Shown here: piece by piece, positions 6,221-15,000 of the stretch
How the letters are laid out: every line of letters starts with the position of its first letter
How positions within the stretch are numbered: the first letter of the stretch is position 1
DNA from: Theodoxus fluviatilis
Taxonomy: Eukaryota; Mollusca; Gastropoda; Cycloneritida; Neritidae
DNA length: 15,000 nucleotides
Assembly: GCA_034096865.1 (NCBI GenBank)
Contig: JAWQFJ010020699.1
Coordinates: 1 to 15,000 of the forward strand
Direction: 5' to 3'
Position numbers and translations under genes: made by a program
The notes under the pieces: generated by a model
The model's input: the letters and a program-made list of their open reading frames with translations, nothing else
What the model was told of the DNA's origin: nothing
Database searches by the model: none

Positions 6221-8424
6221 CAAGAAAAGTATACAGCACCGGTGAGCATGCTGATCGTAGAAATGACAAGGTTGCTCGATAAGTTGATGTGCAAAATTGT
6301 GAGGATGCAGCTGATCAACAGCACTACAAGGACTGGCATAGACTTTTCAAACCGACAGAACCAGCTGCCTGAAAATGTGCTAACTGTAGGCAATGGCTGT
6401 CGTCGCATTGTTTGCCGACTGTGAAGAGATTTCACCAGCTACACATCACAAATACATAGCGGACGTAGGCTCCTTCTACGTTGCATGTGTGAAGGAAATG
6501 CTGGACAAGCTTCCTTTTTCCAGTGAGGTCTTGACACAGCTGTACGTCCTGGATATTAGCAAGAATGAAGTGCAGGATTATTCCAAGTGTGGTGTCATCT
6601 TTACGTTGATCAAGAGGGACTGAAGGAGGAGTGGGAGGACTTTCAGTTGATGGGGGAAGATGCGATGGCGATGCTGCATCAAGACAGTAAAAAGGAGACG
6701 CTTGAAATTGTCTGAGGAGAGATTCTGACTCCAAAGACAATTTTTGGAGACAGGGTTTCCCTTGTTGGGGAAAAAGTGATGCCTGCTCTGCTTTGTCTTC
6801 CTCGCAGCAATGCTGCCAGTGAAGGGTCTTTTCCGTGGTCAGGTAGATCCACAATTCTTATAGTGGAAGGTCTTTTCCATGGTCAGGAAGATCCACAATT
6901 CTTATAGTGGAAGGTCTTTTCCGTGGTCAGGAAGATCCACATATCTGATAGTGAAAGGTCTTTTCCATGGTCAGGAAGATCCACAATTCTTATAGTGGAA
7001 GGTCTTTTCCGTGGTCAGGAAGATTCACATATCTGATAGTGAAAGGTCTTTTCCATGGTCAGGAAGATCCACAATTCTTATAGTGGAAGGTCTTTTCCGT
7101 GGTCAGGAAGATGCACATATCTGATAGTGAAAGGTCTTTTCCATGGTCAGGAAGATCCACAATTCTTATAGTGGAAGGTCTTTTCCGTGGTCAGGTAGAT
7201 CCACAATTCTTATAGTGGAAGGTCTTTTCCATGGTCAGGAAGATCCACAATTCTGATAGTGGAAGGTCTTTTCCGTGGTCAGGTAGATCCACAATTCTTA
7301 TAGTGGAAGGTCTTTTCCGTGGTCAGGTAGATCCACAATTCTTATAGTTGAAGGTCTTTTCCGTGGTCAGGAAGATCCACATATCTGATAGTGAAAGGTC
7401 TTTTCCATGGTCAGGAAGATCCACAATTCTTATAGTGGAAGGTCTTTTCCGTGGTCAGGAAGATTCACATATCTGATAGTGAAAGGTCTTTTCCATGGTC
7501 AGGAAGATCCACAATTCTTATAGTGGAAGGTCTTTTCCGTGGTCAGGTAGATCCACAATTCTTATAGTGGAAGGTCTTTTCCATGGTCAGGAAGATCCAC
7601 AATTCTGATAGTGGAAGGTCTTTTCCGTGGTCAGGTAGATCCACAATTCTTATAGTGGAAGGTCTTTTCCGTGGTCAGGTAGATCCACAATTCTTATAGT
7701 GGAAGGTCTTTTCCATGGTCAGGAAGATCCACAATTCTGATAGTGGAAGGTCTTTTCCGTGGTCAGGTAGATCCACAATTCTTATAGTGGAAGGTCTTTT
7801 CCGTGGTCAGGTAGATCCACAATTCTTATAGTGGAAGGTCTTTTCCGTGGTCAGGTAGATCCACAATTCTTATAGTGGAAGGTCTTTTCCGTGGTCATGA
7901 AGATCCACAATTCTGATAGTGGAAAGTCTTTTCCGTGGTCAGGTAGATCCACATATCTGCCAGTGAAGGGTCTTTTCCATGGTTAGGAAGATCCACAATT
8001 CTTATAGTGGAAGGTCTTTTCCGTGGTCAGGAAGATCCACAATTCTGATAGTGGAAGGTCTTTTCCGTGGTCAGGTAGATCCACATATCTGACAGTGAAA
8101 GGTCTTTTCCATGGTCAGGTAGATGCACAATTCTGATAGTGGGAGATCTTTTCCATGGTCAGGAAGATCCACAAAGCTTATAGTGGAAGGTCTTTTCCAT
8201 GGTCAGGTAGATTCACAATGCTGACAGTGGATGGTCTTTGCCATTGTGAGTAAGACCCACAATGCCGACAGTAGAGGTTCTTTTCCATAGTCCTTTATGG
8301 GGCACGGACCAGCATAGCCCCTGACACTCCAACTGCTTTCTTGCAGCACAAGGTCGCCACAGACACCTGCTGTCAGGACTTTACTGTGACTGCCAGCATG
8401 ACGGAGGAAGCCCTGTACTGCTGA
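6221..8424 (+). pseudogene. hAT-superfamily transposase-like gene relic (C-terminal part), interrupted by a minisatellite
   Basis: Several collinear fragments in shifting frames read like the end of one hAT-type protein: 6221-~6390 (TRLLDKLMCKIV), ~6393-6610 (ADCEEISPAT, then KLPFSSEVLT), 6608-6715 (acidic, LKEEWEDFQLM), ~6753-6775 (FPLLGKK) and 6776-6829 (MPALLCLPRSNAASE). After the 33-unit array, 8275-8424 resumes with RFFSIV and RTSIAPDTPTAFLQHKV and ends at TGA 8422-8424. The hAT C-terminal dimerisation region (Pfam PF05699) characteristically has FPLL...L.IP.S...SERVFS followed by R..L.P.....L, which matches the order here. At least four frame changes and a TGA at 6713 make it non-functional. 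The BED finger and catalytic core are not visible, so it is 5'-truncated or its upstream exons are absent. It could derive from a domesticated hAT-like gene rather than an active transposon. Confidence 0.72.
6818..8269 (+). repeat. Minisatellite: 33 tandem units of exactly 44 bp derived from hAT dimerisation codons
   Basis: Units begin AGTG(G/A)AAGG and contain the core TCTTTTCC(G/A)TGG. 1452 bp divided by 44 is exactly 33, and spot checks (unit 13 at 7346, unit 26 at 7918) fall in register, so no unit has a net indel. Variable sites are G/A in CCRTGG, A/T in CAGGWAG, and endings AATTCTTAT, AATTCTGAT or ATATCTGAT. Each unit corresponds to 15 codons of the hAT motif with one base missing (SER-VFSMVRKI). 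Short inverted repeats recur in each unit (TCCAC...GTGGA and GGAA...TTCC). The period is not a multiple of three and stops occur, so the array is not coding. A diverged 34th start (8270) merges into the right flank of the hAT relic. Confidence 0.93.
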
Positions 8425-8919
8425 GTACAACAAAGAGCACCAGTGAACTGTTTTTGCACGAATTATCAGTGCAGGTCTTGGTTTTGGGTGTGAATCTTTC
8501 TGGCCATGGATTACAAAGAAAATTCTTTGACAGTATTACTCTTAGGAATTCTGCTGGCTCAGGACATGTTTCTGTATAAGATGTAGTTGTGTGTTTTGTT
8601 TGTGCAACTTTTATTTCTGACCCGAGTTTGCCTTTGACAATACTGTTGAACTTGAAGGTGAATAATGACACACTGCGATGAACAAAGACTTTGGCTATGT
8701 GGATCTGGTTTAGATTTTAAAGTGAAACAAATGTTCATCCGTACATGTTTGGCTTTACCACATTTTACGTACAAGGATCTATTTGCTAAGAACATACTGC
8801 GTTGCTTAAAGTCATAGTGTTTCATTGCTTAATTGTTTGTTAAAACATTTTTTTAAAATTACGCTAGTGTTTATTCTGGCTCTGTTTTTGCATATTTGAA
8901 AAAAAATGCAATTAGGTAT
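8425..8919. other. Unassigned sequence downstream of hAT relic
   Basis: AT-rich sequence without a recognisable gene. It may include the old 3' untranslated region of the hAT-like gene, but no clear AATAAA signal or terminal inverted repeat was seen. Confidence 0.5.
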
Positions 8920-8938
8920 TGTGCGTGTGCGCGCGCGC

Positions 8939-8995
<57 letters not shown>

Positions 8996-9017
8996 CGCGT
9001 GCGCATGTGTGTGTGTG
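8920..9017 (+). repeat. 98-bp uninterrupted alternating purine-pyrimidine tract, (GC)n-(GT)n-(GC)n
   Basis: A central (GT)n run (8941-8987) is flanked on both sides by GCGCGC blocks and then by mixed GTGC and ATGT. Strict purine-pyrimidine alternation runs through the whole segment, favouring left-handed Z-DNA under negative supercoiling. Confidence 0.9.
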
Positions 9018-9460
9018 ATTGTTGAACGTCGCAATTTGTGCATTTTCACGTTTTTCTTTCGCTTTTTTTGTTCACACATATGAAATGACATGAAAAATCA
9101 TATGGTAAGAGGCCTCATTTGCATGACAGGTGTGACATACACACACCATCACACTGCCGCGGCCTCAACCATTGAGTTTTCTCTCTTTTTCTCTCCTCGC
9201 TAGGATGATTCTCCACACTAGAAGACACAAACAGTCAGCGAATGCGAAATTTTCTTATCCAGGCTGGTGACGAAACAAACAGCCACTACCACTACATGTA
9301 CATCTGGGGCACATCTCCGTGGCTCCTAGGAGTGAAAATCACCGAAAAACATTTTCTTATGTATGGATAAGAAATAAGTATTACTAGTACCACTGGTCAA
9401 CTTGCATGGGAAACAGCGTGATTGCTGCAGGAAGCACATGTCGATGTCACGTCACAAAAA
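9018..9460. other. Unassigned sequence with one strong 3' splice-like site
   Basis: No gene is recognised. TTTTCTCTCTTTTTCTCTCC followed by TCGCTAG (ending 9203) is a good polypyrimidine-AG, but the following sequence gives only a frame of about 20 codons. Confidence 0.4.
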
Positions 9461-9489
9461 TGAATGAATGAAAGAAAGAATGAATGAAG
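9461..9489 (+). repeat. Short (GAAT)n/(GAAA)n microsatellite
   Basis: TGAATGAATG, AAAGAAAGAA and TGAATGAAG in succession form an imperfect tetranucleotide repeat. A similar GAATGAATGAAAGAATG string occurs in both LTRs (around 919 and 5328), which is probably coincidence of a common simple motif. Confidence 0.8.
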
Positions 9490-10639
9490 GTTTACGGCTC
9501 ATCGGTCTTTGTAGGTTAGGTAAGGCCATTGATAATGAAATCACAGGAACAAGTTAGAGCTAGTCAAGTCACGATGTCTTTATCTAATCGCCTTTTCTAA
9601 ATCGCGTAGACAGAGGCGGTTGGTCAGTTCGCACGCCAACCCACAGGGAAATTACGTCAACCCCTAAATGGACTACGACTGAATTCAAACTCATAGGTCC
9701 ATCATTCAATGGCTGAGGTCAGAACAACACGTCAATCTACCTCTGCGTAATCAGATATTCCCCAGACGAGATATATACTTTGATCAAGTACGGCAAGCCC
9801 ACCGAATATTTGTGACTACATCTTCACATCCTGTTTGTGCCTGAAGATTCACGTGAATTCGTCTTATCTGCTTAATGTCACGCAACAGCCAATGCACCCC
9901 ACAGCACAGCATTTCCACAGCAAGATGTGCAGATGTGTGTCGAGTCGCCCTTGATAACGCCTGCCGAGGGGAATCTTTAAACGTTACCAAGGTTTCCACA
10001 GCTGTCCTAAATGCAACGCGCTTCGTAGACTGCGTTCATCACGAGGACACATCTCAAAGGATTGAGTGCAGGCATTCCGCGACCAGGGTTGCAAACAGAA
10101 ACAGAATTTTGAAGAGTTACATTTTGCTGTTGAGCTCTGTTTCATTTTTCATTCAAAAATCTTACGTTTCAGTTGGTTTTTCCCTCATCGGCACGAAGTA
10201 AGACACCAGAAGGGCTGAAATGTAGTCTATAACCGTTTAAGTCAATTAGGAAAGACGTTATGCTTTTTTTAAACAAAGAAAATGTGTATCAATTGTTCGT
10301 TACTTTTGTCGATGCCGAATATTTAATTAAAGGCGACGGCATTCCTCTATATTTACGACGTCCTCAGGACAACTTCACGATCAATGCGATATCATTGAGA
10401 TAAAATTTGTATGCGAACACTATGGTTATTTTTATCGTTTATTTAAAGCAGTGTTATTTCTTTTCTTTACAGATGAAAAGCTCTTGAAATTTCAGGATGG
10501 AATCGTGTGCAAATAATCTTGAAAACAACGCACAATCCTCATGGTATTCAAAGACGATATCGCCTACCAGAATTGTTTTGTCGAGGAAATGCGAATTACC
10601 TATTCAACTCAAGAGAGGAACATTGTTTACATGTTGTTT
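9490..10639. other. Unassigned sequence
   Basis: The longest frame, 9875-10201 on the plus strand (108 codons), resembles nothing I recognise and has no supporting signals. A 6-bp perfect stem GGTTGG/CCAACC with a 13-nt loop lies near 9618-9642. Nothing else is supported. Confidence 0.5.
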
Positions 10640-10794
10640 TACACACACACACACACACACACACGCACGTACGCACGCACACACACACACACACACACAA
10701 CAAACACACAACAAACACATACACACGCACACACGCGTGCGCGCGCGCGCACACACACACACACACTCACACACACGTGCGTGTGCATGTGTGT
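10640..10794 (+). repeat. Complex (CA)n / (CG)n microsatellite
   Basis: (CA)n with CGCACGTACGCACGC, then ACAACAAAC interruptions, then (GC)n, then (CA)n ending in GTGCGTGTGCATGTGTG. The strand bias switches from CA to TG at the end, making the outer parts partly palindromic. All frames through it are repeat artefacts. Confidence 0.9.
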
Positions 10795-11914
10795 AAAGAT
10801 TAGATGCCGAGCTGGACTGTAATGTTAAAAAATCCATATAATTTTAACCAATTGTCAGCTGTTTTCAAACGAGACCAAGCTCAAATGCAGGCACGGGCAG
10901 AAGCAGCTGTCAGCTGGTAGGAGATGATGGCCCGACTCCCCCCCTACCTGGCTGTAATCCTGGGGATGTTTACAGTAACTATAAATAACGACCACAAGAT
11001 ATCAACTCACAACTCGTTCAATATCTATGCCACTCACGCGAAGCAAGATATGCCAAGAAAAATAAAATTGTTATAACAAACTCTCTGGACTTTAGTGTCT
11101 AAAAGCAACGGGCAGAACGTTTTCATTTTCGTCAGTTTGAGACATGAAGAAACTTTAAAGACAAGAGAATCTATCTCATACTCTCAAAACATCTTTTAAA
11201 ATAGCTCTCGGAACTGAGTTTGAACTGAAATGATCCAATCAAACAACAGGTCCCCCAGCAGGTGTGTGTTTATCTCTCTCAATGCGCATGTCTCACAAAA
11301 AGCAGAAGCGATGCCATTAGATACGTTTCGCTGTAATGGCCATTTTCGCTCGTTTTTTAGATTAAAAAGCAACTATAGTTGGAGGACAAGATGCACGAAG
11401 TCGGAGTTACCAAAACAAAACAAAGATCAGAGCTATCACTATCAGCCTATAACTGGCAAGACTGGCACGAACTCTGGCAAGACTCCAGGGTCATGAAATT
11501 CACAACATTCCGGTCACAGTGTCATTCATTGCAACGTATTTTTTTAAACACGAGAAATACTATTTTAAGAACATAGGATTAACCACCACGCAGTCCTTAT
11601 GATGAAAGAAGCTGCAGACAGTTTAAAACCGTTGCAATGCACTGAAAATTTGTTTTTTCTAACGGGTCCATTTCACACGCACCGAATGTCACAGGAAAAT
11701 TCTGATTAGAAATAAGAAAAGTTGACCTGATCTGGGTGCACTCCACTGCAAACTTTAGACTTAATTTTGTTTTAATGCGAGACTTAATAACTTGAGGTAA
11801 TATTCCAATGCAGCTTCAAAGACATGCGTTTACGTTTGATCACAGAGCATGTACACCTGCTGCTTGATTGTTTGCTCACCTTCCTGTCTGCCCGAATTTA
11901 TAGTGGTTCTCAGC

Positions 11915-11916
<2 letters not shown>
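10795..11916. other. Unassigned sequence
   Basis: No recognisable gene or structural RNA. Two frames at 11230-11496 and 11379-11576 overlap each other in different registers and lack domain similarity, so neither is called. Sequence is AT-rich with short homopolymers. Confidence 0.5.
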
Positions 11917-11969
<53 letters not shown>

Positions 11970-12070
11970 TGTGTGTAAATATGTGTGTGTGTGTAAATGT
12001 GTCTGTGTGTATGTGTGGGTGCGCACGCGCGAGCGCGTGCGTGCTTGTGAGGGTGTGTGTGCTTGCGTGA
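11917..12070 (+). repeat. (GT)n microsatellite, pure then interrupted
   Basis: A pure run of 24 GT units (11919-11966) decays into TGTGTAAAT-interrupted and then GC-containing repeat (GCGCACGCGCGAGCGCGTGC, ~12021-12040). Confidence 0.9.
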
Positions 12071-12075
12071 GCGCG

Positions 12076-12216
12076 TCTGTCCGTCCATCCGTGTGTGTAT
12101 GTGTATATGTGTATCTGTCTGTCTGCCTGCCTGCCTGTCTGTCTGCCTTCCTTTCTAGCTGCCTGCATGTTTGCCTGCCTGCATGCCTGCCTATCTGTAT
12201 GTCTGTCTGTCTGAAA
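12076..12216 (+). repeat. Imperfect (TCTG)n/(CCTG)n tetranucleotide repeat
   Basis: TCTGTCTG, CCTGCCTG, CATGCCTG and similar tetramers extend for about 140 bp directly after the GT tract. The mixture of TCTG and CCTG blocks suggests point mutation within an older tetranucleotide array. Confidence 0.85.
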
Positions 12217-12296
12217 ACATGTCTGCCTGTAAATCACTATTCGTACACGACGTGTATTTGGACATTTATTCGTCTAGGTCCGTCTGCCTTCAACAG

Positions 12297-12478
12297 GATA
12301 TCATGGTACAAAAGCAGCGATTTCAGCTTGCTCTCCAGACTTCTGGCATGTCTTTGAGTATTCGTCTGCTTTTCCCTACTCGAGTGAAAGCGTGCGTGAG
12401 GCATGAGCTGAAGGCGTGTGCAAAGTATAAATTGTCTGAGAACATACAGTCATTTGCAGCCGCTAAGTGGAGAGAGAG
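12297..12478 (+). other. Candidate internal exon (low confidence)
   Basis: The segment is bounded by an acceptor-like CTGCCTTCAACAG|G (ends 12296) and a near-ideal donor GAG|GTAAGT (12476-12484), and one frame is open across all 182 bp (contains FQLALQTSGM and LKACAKYKLSENI). The protein is not recognised. A second possible exon, 12670-12745, has TTTGTTACAG before it and AAAG|GTAAAG after it, and the reading phase carries over. This is signal-based only, and such pairs arise by chance. Confidence 0.17.
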
Positions 12479-12562
12479 GTAAGTAACACTACGCTGGACA
12501 GGGAAAATGTAAACGTTTGTTTACAAGGCCGATCAACTTGCTGTATTTTGGGCCGGGGGTGG

Positions 12563-12566
<4 letters not shown>

Positions 12567-12629
<63 letters not shown>
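12567..12629 (+). repeat. (TG)n microsatellite, about 31 units
   Basis: An uninterrupted TG run follows GGCCGGGGGTGGAGGG. It would lie inside the small candidate intron 12479-12669. Confidence 0.95.
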
Positions 12630-12631
<2 letters not shown>

Positions 12632-12670
12632 CCCTGACATTTTCCCTGTAATGGCCGTCTTTGTTACAGC

Positions 12671-13390
12671 ATGCAAGTGCACTTATCTGTAAGACCTGCA
12701 ATAAATCCAGCACAGCCTGGATGTCTGTGGCCCTCACGTTTAAAGGTAAAGATCAATGCAGCCACTCTGCATCCCCATTCCCCTCTGAATGGCCTCTCCA
12801 TTCGCTTATCTCACCACAGTCCACACTTCCGCAGCGGAGTGCAAGTGGTTTTGCTCATCATGGATTTGAACCAAACGGCCGAGGAGGCGAACGATAAAAA
12901 CTCCCATTGTTTCCTCTCCCTGCCCGAAGGCAGACGCCACAAAACTCCCACGCGCTGCCTCCTCCTGCGGAGTCCCGTAGGCAGACTGGCACTTGGCTTA
13001 TGGGTCTTCCCGCCACATGGCGAGGCAGGTAGTGGAATGATTCCTCTCATCGCGGGAATCTCTTGCCGTGTCCTTGAAGGGACGACATCAGTGCAATTTA
13101 TGAGAGCAAGAGAGAAAAAATCTACATCTGGACTGCATCATTTTTACTTAGGCGGCGGTTGCCTTTCAAGGTCTTCAGTGCGAGAAGTCCGCAAATTTTG
13201 CGTTTTCAAGATCTGTCGAAAACGCAGTAAAATCTTACGCAGATCCTATACGGCAGGAACAAAGACAGGAAAATGTTCTAAACTGAAATCTTTTTACTGG
13301 GAGCTGCAGATCAGAAACAGCAATTGCGTGTTGTCTCCATTCTTGTGCTGTTGGCGTCTGTCTGCCTTGGAAGATGACGAATACTTGTAA
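12671..13390 (+). other. Longest non-repeat open frame of the right half (239 codons), unrecognised
   Basis: An ATG-initiated frame ends at TAA 13388-13390. The protein is rich in Ser, Leu, Arg and Cys with no periodicity, membrane segment or motif that I recognise. It contains candidate splice signals (donor at 12745/12746), and codon use looks unremarkable. In GC-moderate animal DNA a frame of this length can occur by chance, so I do not call it a gene. Confidence 0.15.
13199..13226. repeat. Perfect 9-bp inverted repeat with 10-nt spacer
   Basis: TGCGTTTTC and GAAAACGCA flank AAGATCTGTC, which itself contains the palindrome AGATCT. It could form a small hairpin. No function is assigned. 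Confidence 0.7.
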
Positions 13391-13461
13391 CTCTGATGTT
13401 GCGGGTTTGCATCGCGCACTGTGGCGGATTAGACTCATTTTGATCAGAAGGTCTTGACGCA

Positions 13462-13680
13462 TTAGCTATAGACGTACTTCGTGGTGGCACCGTACTTGTT
13501 CCTCGCCATTTGATGTAGCTGCAGCTGCATCCGCTGCTCCGACAGCTCGTCTTTTCCTCTGACTGCTGCTTTGAGGTTCTCTGTCAGGGTTTTCTAGTCC
13601 ACCAGATTAACGTCACAAATCTTCGTGGGTAGCTTAAGACATCTTTCAGCCGATAAAGTGGCCCTATAGCTGGGGTGCGT
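13462..13680 (-). pseudogene. Coiled-coil-like protein C-terminal fragment, one internal stop
   Basis: Read on the minus strand from 13680 down, one frame gives 28 residues (including CLKLPTKICDVNLVD), a TAG at 13596-13594, then 43 residues ending in NKYGATTKYVYS and a TAA at 13464-13462. The last part (LTENLKAAVRGKDELSEQ, then RMQLQLHQMA) is strongly amphipathic with heptad-like leucines and looks like a real coiled-coil C-terminus. I do not recognise the protein. Either the TAG is a nonsense change in a decayed copy, or the second part is a terminal exon whose 3' splice site is the GGACTAG at the junction, although that site lacks a good pyrimidine tract. Upstream exons would lie at higher coordinates. 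Confidence 0.35.
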
Positions 13681-13763
13681 TCAGGCTTCCAACTACGGAG
13701 GCACTGCGAAGGCGCAGCGTAGTTGATACTCAACAAAGCTCGGCCGACTGCGAGGCCTGAACG
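13678..13763. repeat. Nested inverted repeat (foldback, 86 bp)
   Basis: Outer arms CGTTCAGGCTTC (13678-13689) and GAGGCCTGAACG (13752-13763) pair over 12 positions with one T:G. Inside them CAACTACG (13690-13697) pairs with CGTAGTTG (13718-13725), and inside that CTGCG (13704-13708) pairs with CGCAG (13713-13717). A 26-nt segment (13726-13751) stays unpaired on one side. This could be a miniature foldback element remnant or a structured transcript. Confidence 0.7.
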
Positions 13764-14515
13764 ACGTTGCAGGTGAAATGTAGCTTTGCGCAGGTCTTCG
13801 AAGGGAAACCAGAACGCGCCCCTGGTCTGGGCTGAAGCCCACAGAGAAGGTGTGCGGAAAAGCGCGCGTCAGCCCTTCGTTGGACGCGGTCGAGCCACGG
13901 AGGCTGGGTAAGTGGAATATAATCTTCTTGAGTCGTTTAGACGCATACACAATAGTGCTCCTCTCGTCATTACATTTCAGCACCGAATCCTTCGATTCGT
14001 TTCTCTTGCTGTCTACTTTTTCTCTCTCCCCCCCCCCCCTTCAGTTTGTTTTGACACCAGTCTACAATTTAGTTTCTCTCAGCGGCAAGGCATGAGACCA
14101 AATGCCAGACTTTATTTGTCATATTTCTCGATAAACGTCAATTTTCAGTGCATTGTGCAATATAAGTATCGCTTGAAATATATTGGAGGGGAAGATTTAT
14201 ATCTTTTTATTGTAGGAGAAGCAAAGCATAAGACGACCTGCCCCAAGAATTTAAAGGAAAGCAGACTGAAACAAGACACCCTCTGTGACGCTAATTGCTA
14301 GGAGCAATGCAATGCCATCTGTTGCGCGTCTATCCATCACTCAGCACGTAACGTTTATTTGAATGAGCCGTACACGGCCATTGAAAAAAGGCACTAAAAT
14401 CTCGAAAATCAGAAGTTTCCTGGATAGCAACTAGTATTTCCAACATTGTGGTGAATATGGATTTTGAGATAGAAGATAAGGGAGTGAAACGCACTCTGAT
14501 GCAAGCACGCACGTA
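13764..14515. other. Unassigned sequence with a candidate short intron (13908-14044)
   Basis: A donor CTGG|GTAAGT at 13908 and an acceptor with a pyrimidine-rich tract of about 40 bases including nine or more C residues, ending TTCAG at 14044, could bound a 137-bp intron. No convincing reading frame flanks it. Nothing else was recognised. Confidence 0.3.
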
Positions 14516-14900
<385 letters not shown>

Positions 14901-15000
14901 GCGCCCACGCCAAGCAAAGAGTGAAGAGGGAGGGGAGGGACGGCATGACGTAATGCTGACGAAAAGACAATAATGGTCTTGGGCTGACTGGGCCAGGAAT
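14901..15000. other. Unassigned right edge
   Basis: A purine-rich stretch (GAAGAGGGAGGGGAGGGACGG) follows the CA cluster. Nothing else is visible. Confidence 0.5.

Noticed and set aside
6432..6854. 140-codon minus-strand frame with Cys and Ser content.
   Set aside because: It lies antisense to the hAT relic, whose plus-strand fragments show recognisable motifs; the reverse frame is a shadow.
6818..8269. Possible CRISPR array because of regular 44-bp periodicity.
   Set aside because: There are no unique spacers; whole units are contiguous near-identical copies, and the setting is animal DNA.
12862..12872. Perfect B-box match on the minus strand (GGTTCAAATCC), suggesting a tRNA-derived SINE.
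   Set aside because: No acceptable A box was found at the right distance and no A-rich or simple-repeat tail follows; a single 11-bp match is weak.
12920..12933. Hairpin CTGCC/GGCAG with a UUCG loop on the minus strand.
   Set aside because: The stem is only 5 bp, with no U-run terminator or larger structure around it; likely chance.

Overview
The window looks like genomic DNA of an animal, most likely a marine invertebrate and possibly a mollusc. The evidence is very abundant (CA)n/(TG)n microsatellites, a chromovirus-unlike Gypsy-type LTR element with a SCAN-like Gag, a hAT transposase relic, candidate GT-AG introns and little continuous coding sequence. The host assignment is inference. 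No prokaryotic gene organisation is present.

Region 1 (1-5413) is a nearly complete, very young LTR retrotransposon. The 5' LTR (1-1004, with about 60 bp lying before the window) and 3' LTR (4349-5413) differ by only three substitutions and one 1-bp indel. Between them are a tRNA-Pro-like primer binding site inside a three-copy tandem leader repeat, one intact 859-codon Gag-protease frame, a short 3' untranslated segment and a polypurine-like tract. Reverse transcriptase, RNase H and integrase are absent, so this is a non-autonomous gag-pro element that would need a pol-bearing partner.

Region 2 (5414-6220) is CA-rich microsatellite followed by unassigned sequence.

Region 3 (6221-8424) is the most interesting part. 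A frameshifted relic of the C-terminal end of a hAT-superfamily transposase-like gene is split at its dimerisation motif (the SERVFS codons) by a minisatellite of exactly 33 units of 44 bp. Each unit is recognisably a copy of those same codons. The gene resumes collinearly after the array and ends at a stop codon. The array therefore seems to have grown from within the motif, with nested larger duplications.

Region 4 (8425-15000) is mostly non-coding. It holds several long alternating purine-pyrimidine tracts, tetranucleotide repeats, a nested inverted repeat at 13678-13763, a minus-strand coiled-coil-like protein fragment at 13462-13680 with one internal stop, and weak candidate exons or introns around 12297-12745 and 13908-14044. 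The last 500 bp is dominated by (CA)n and a 41-bp direct repeat. No RNA gene or CRISPR array was found.
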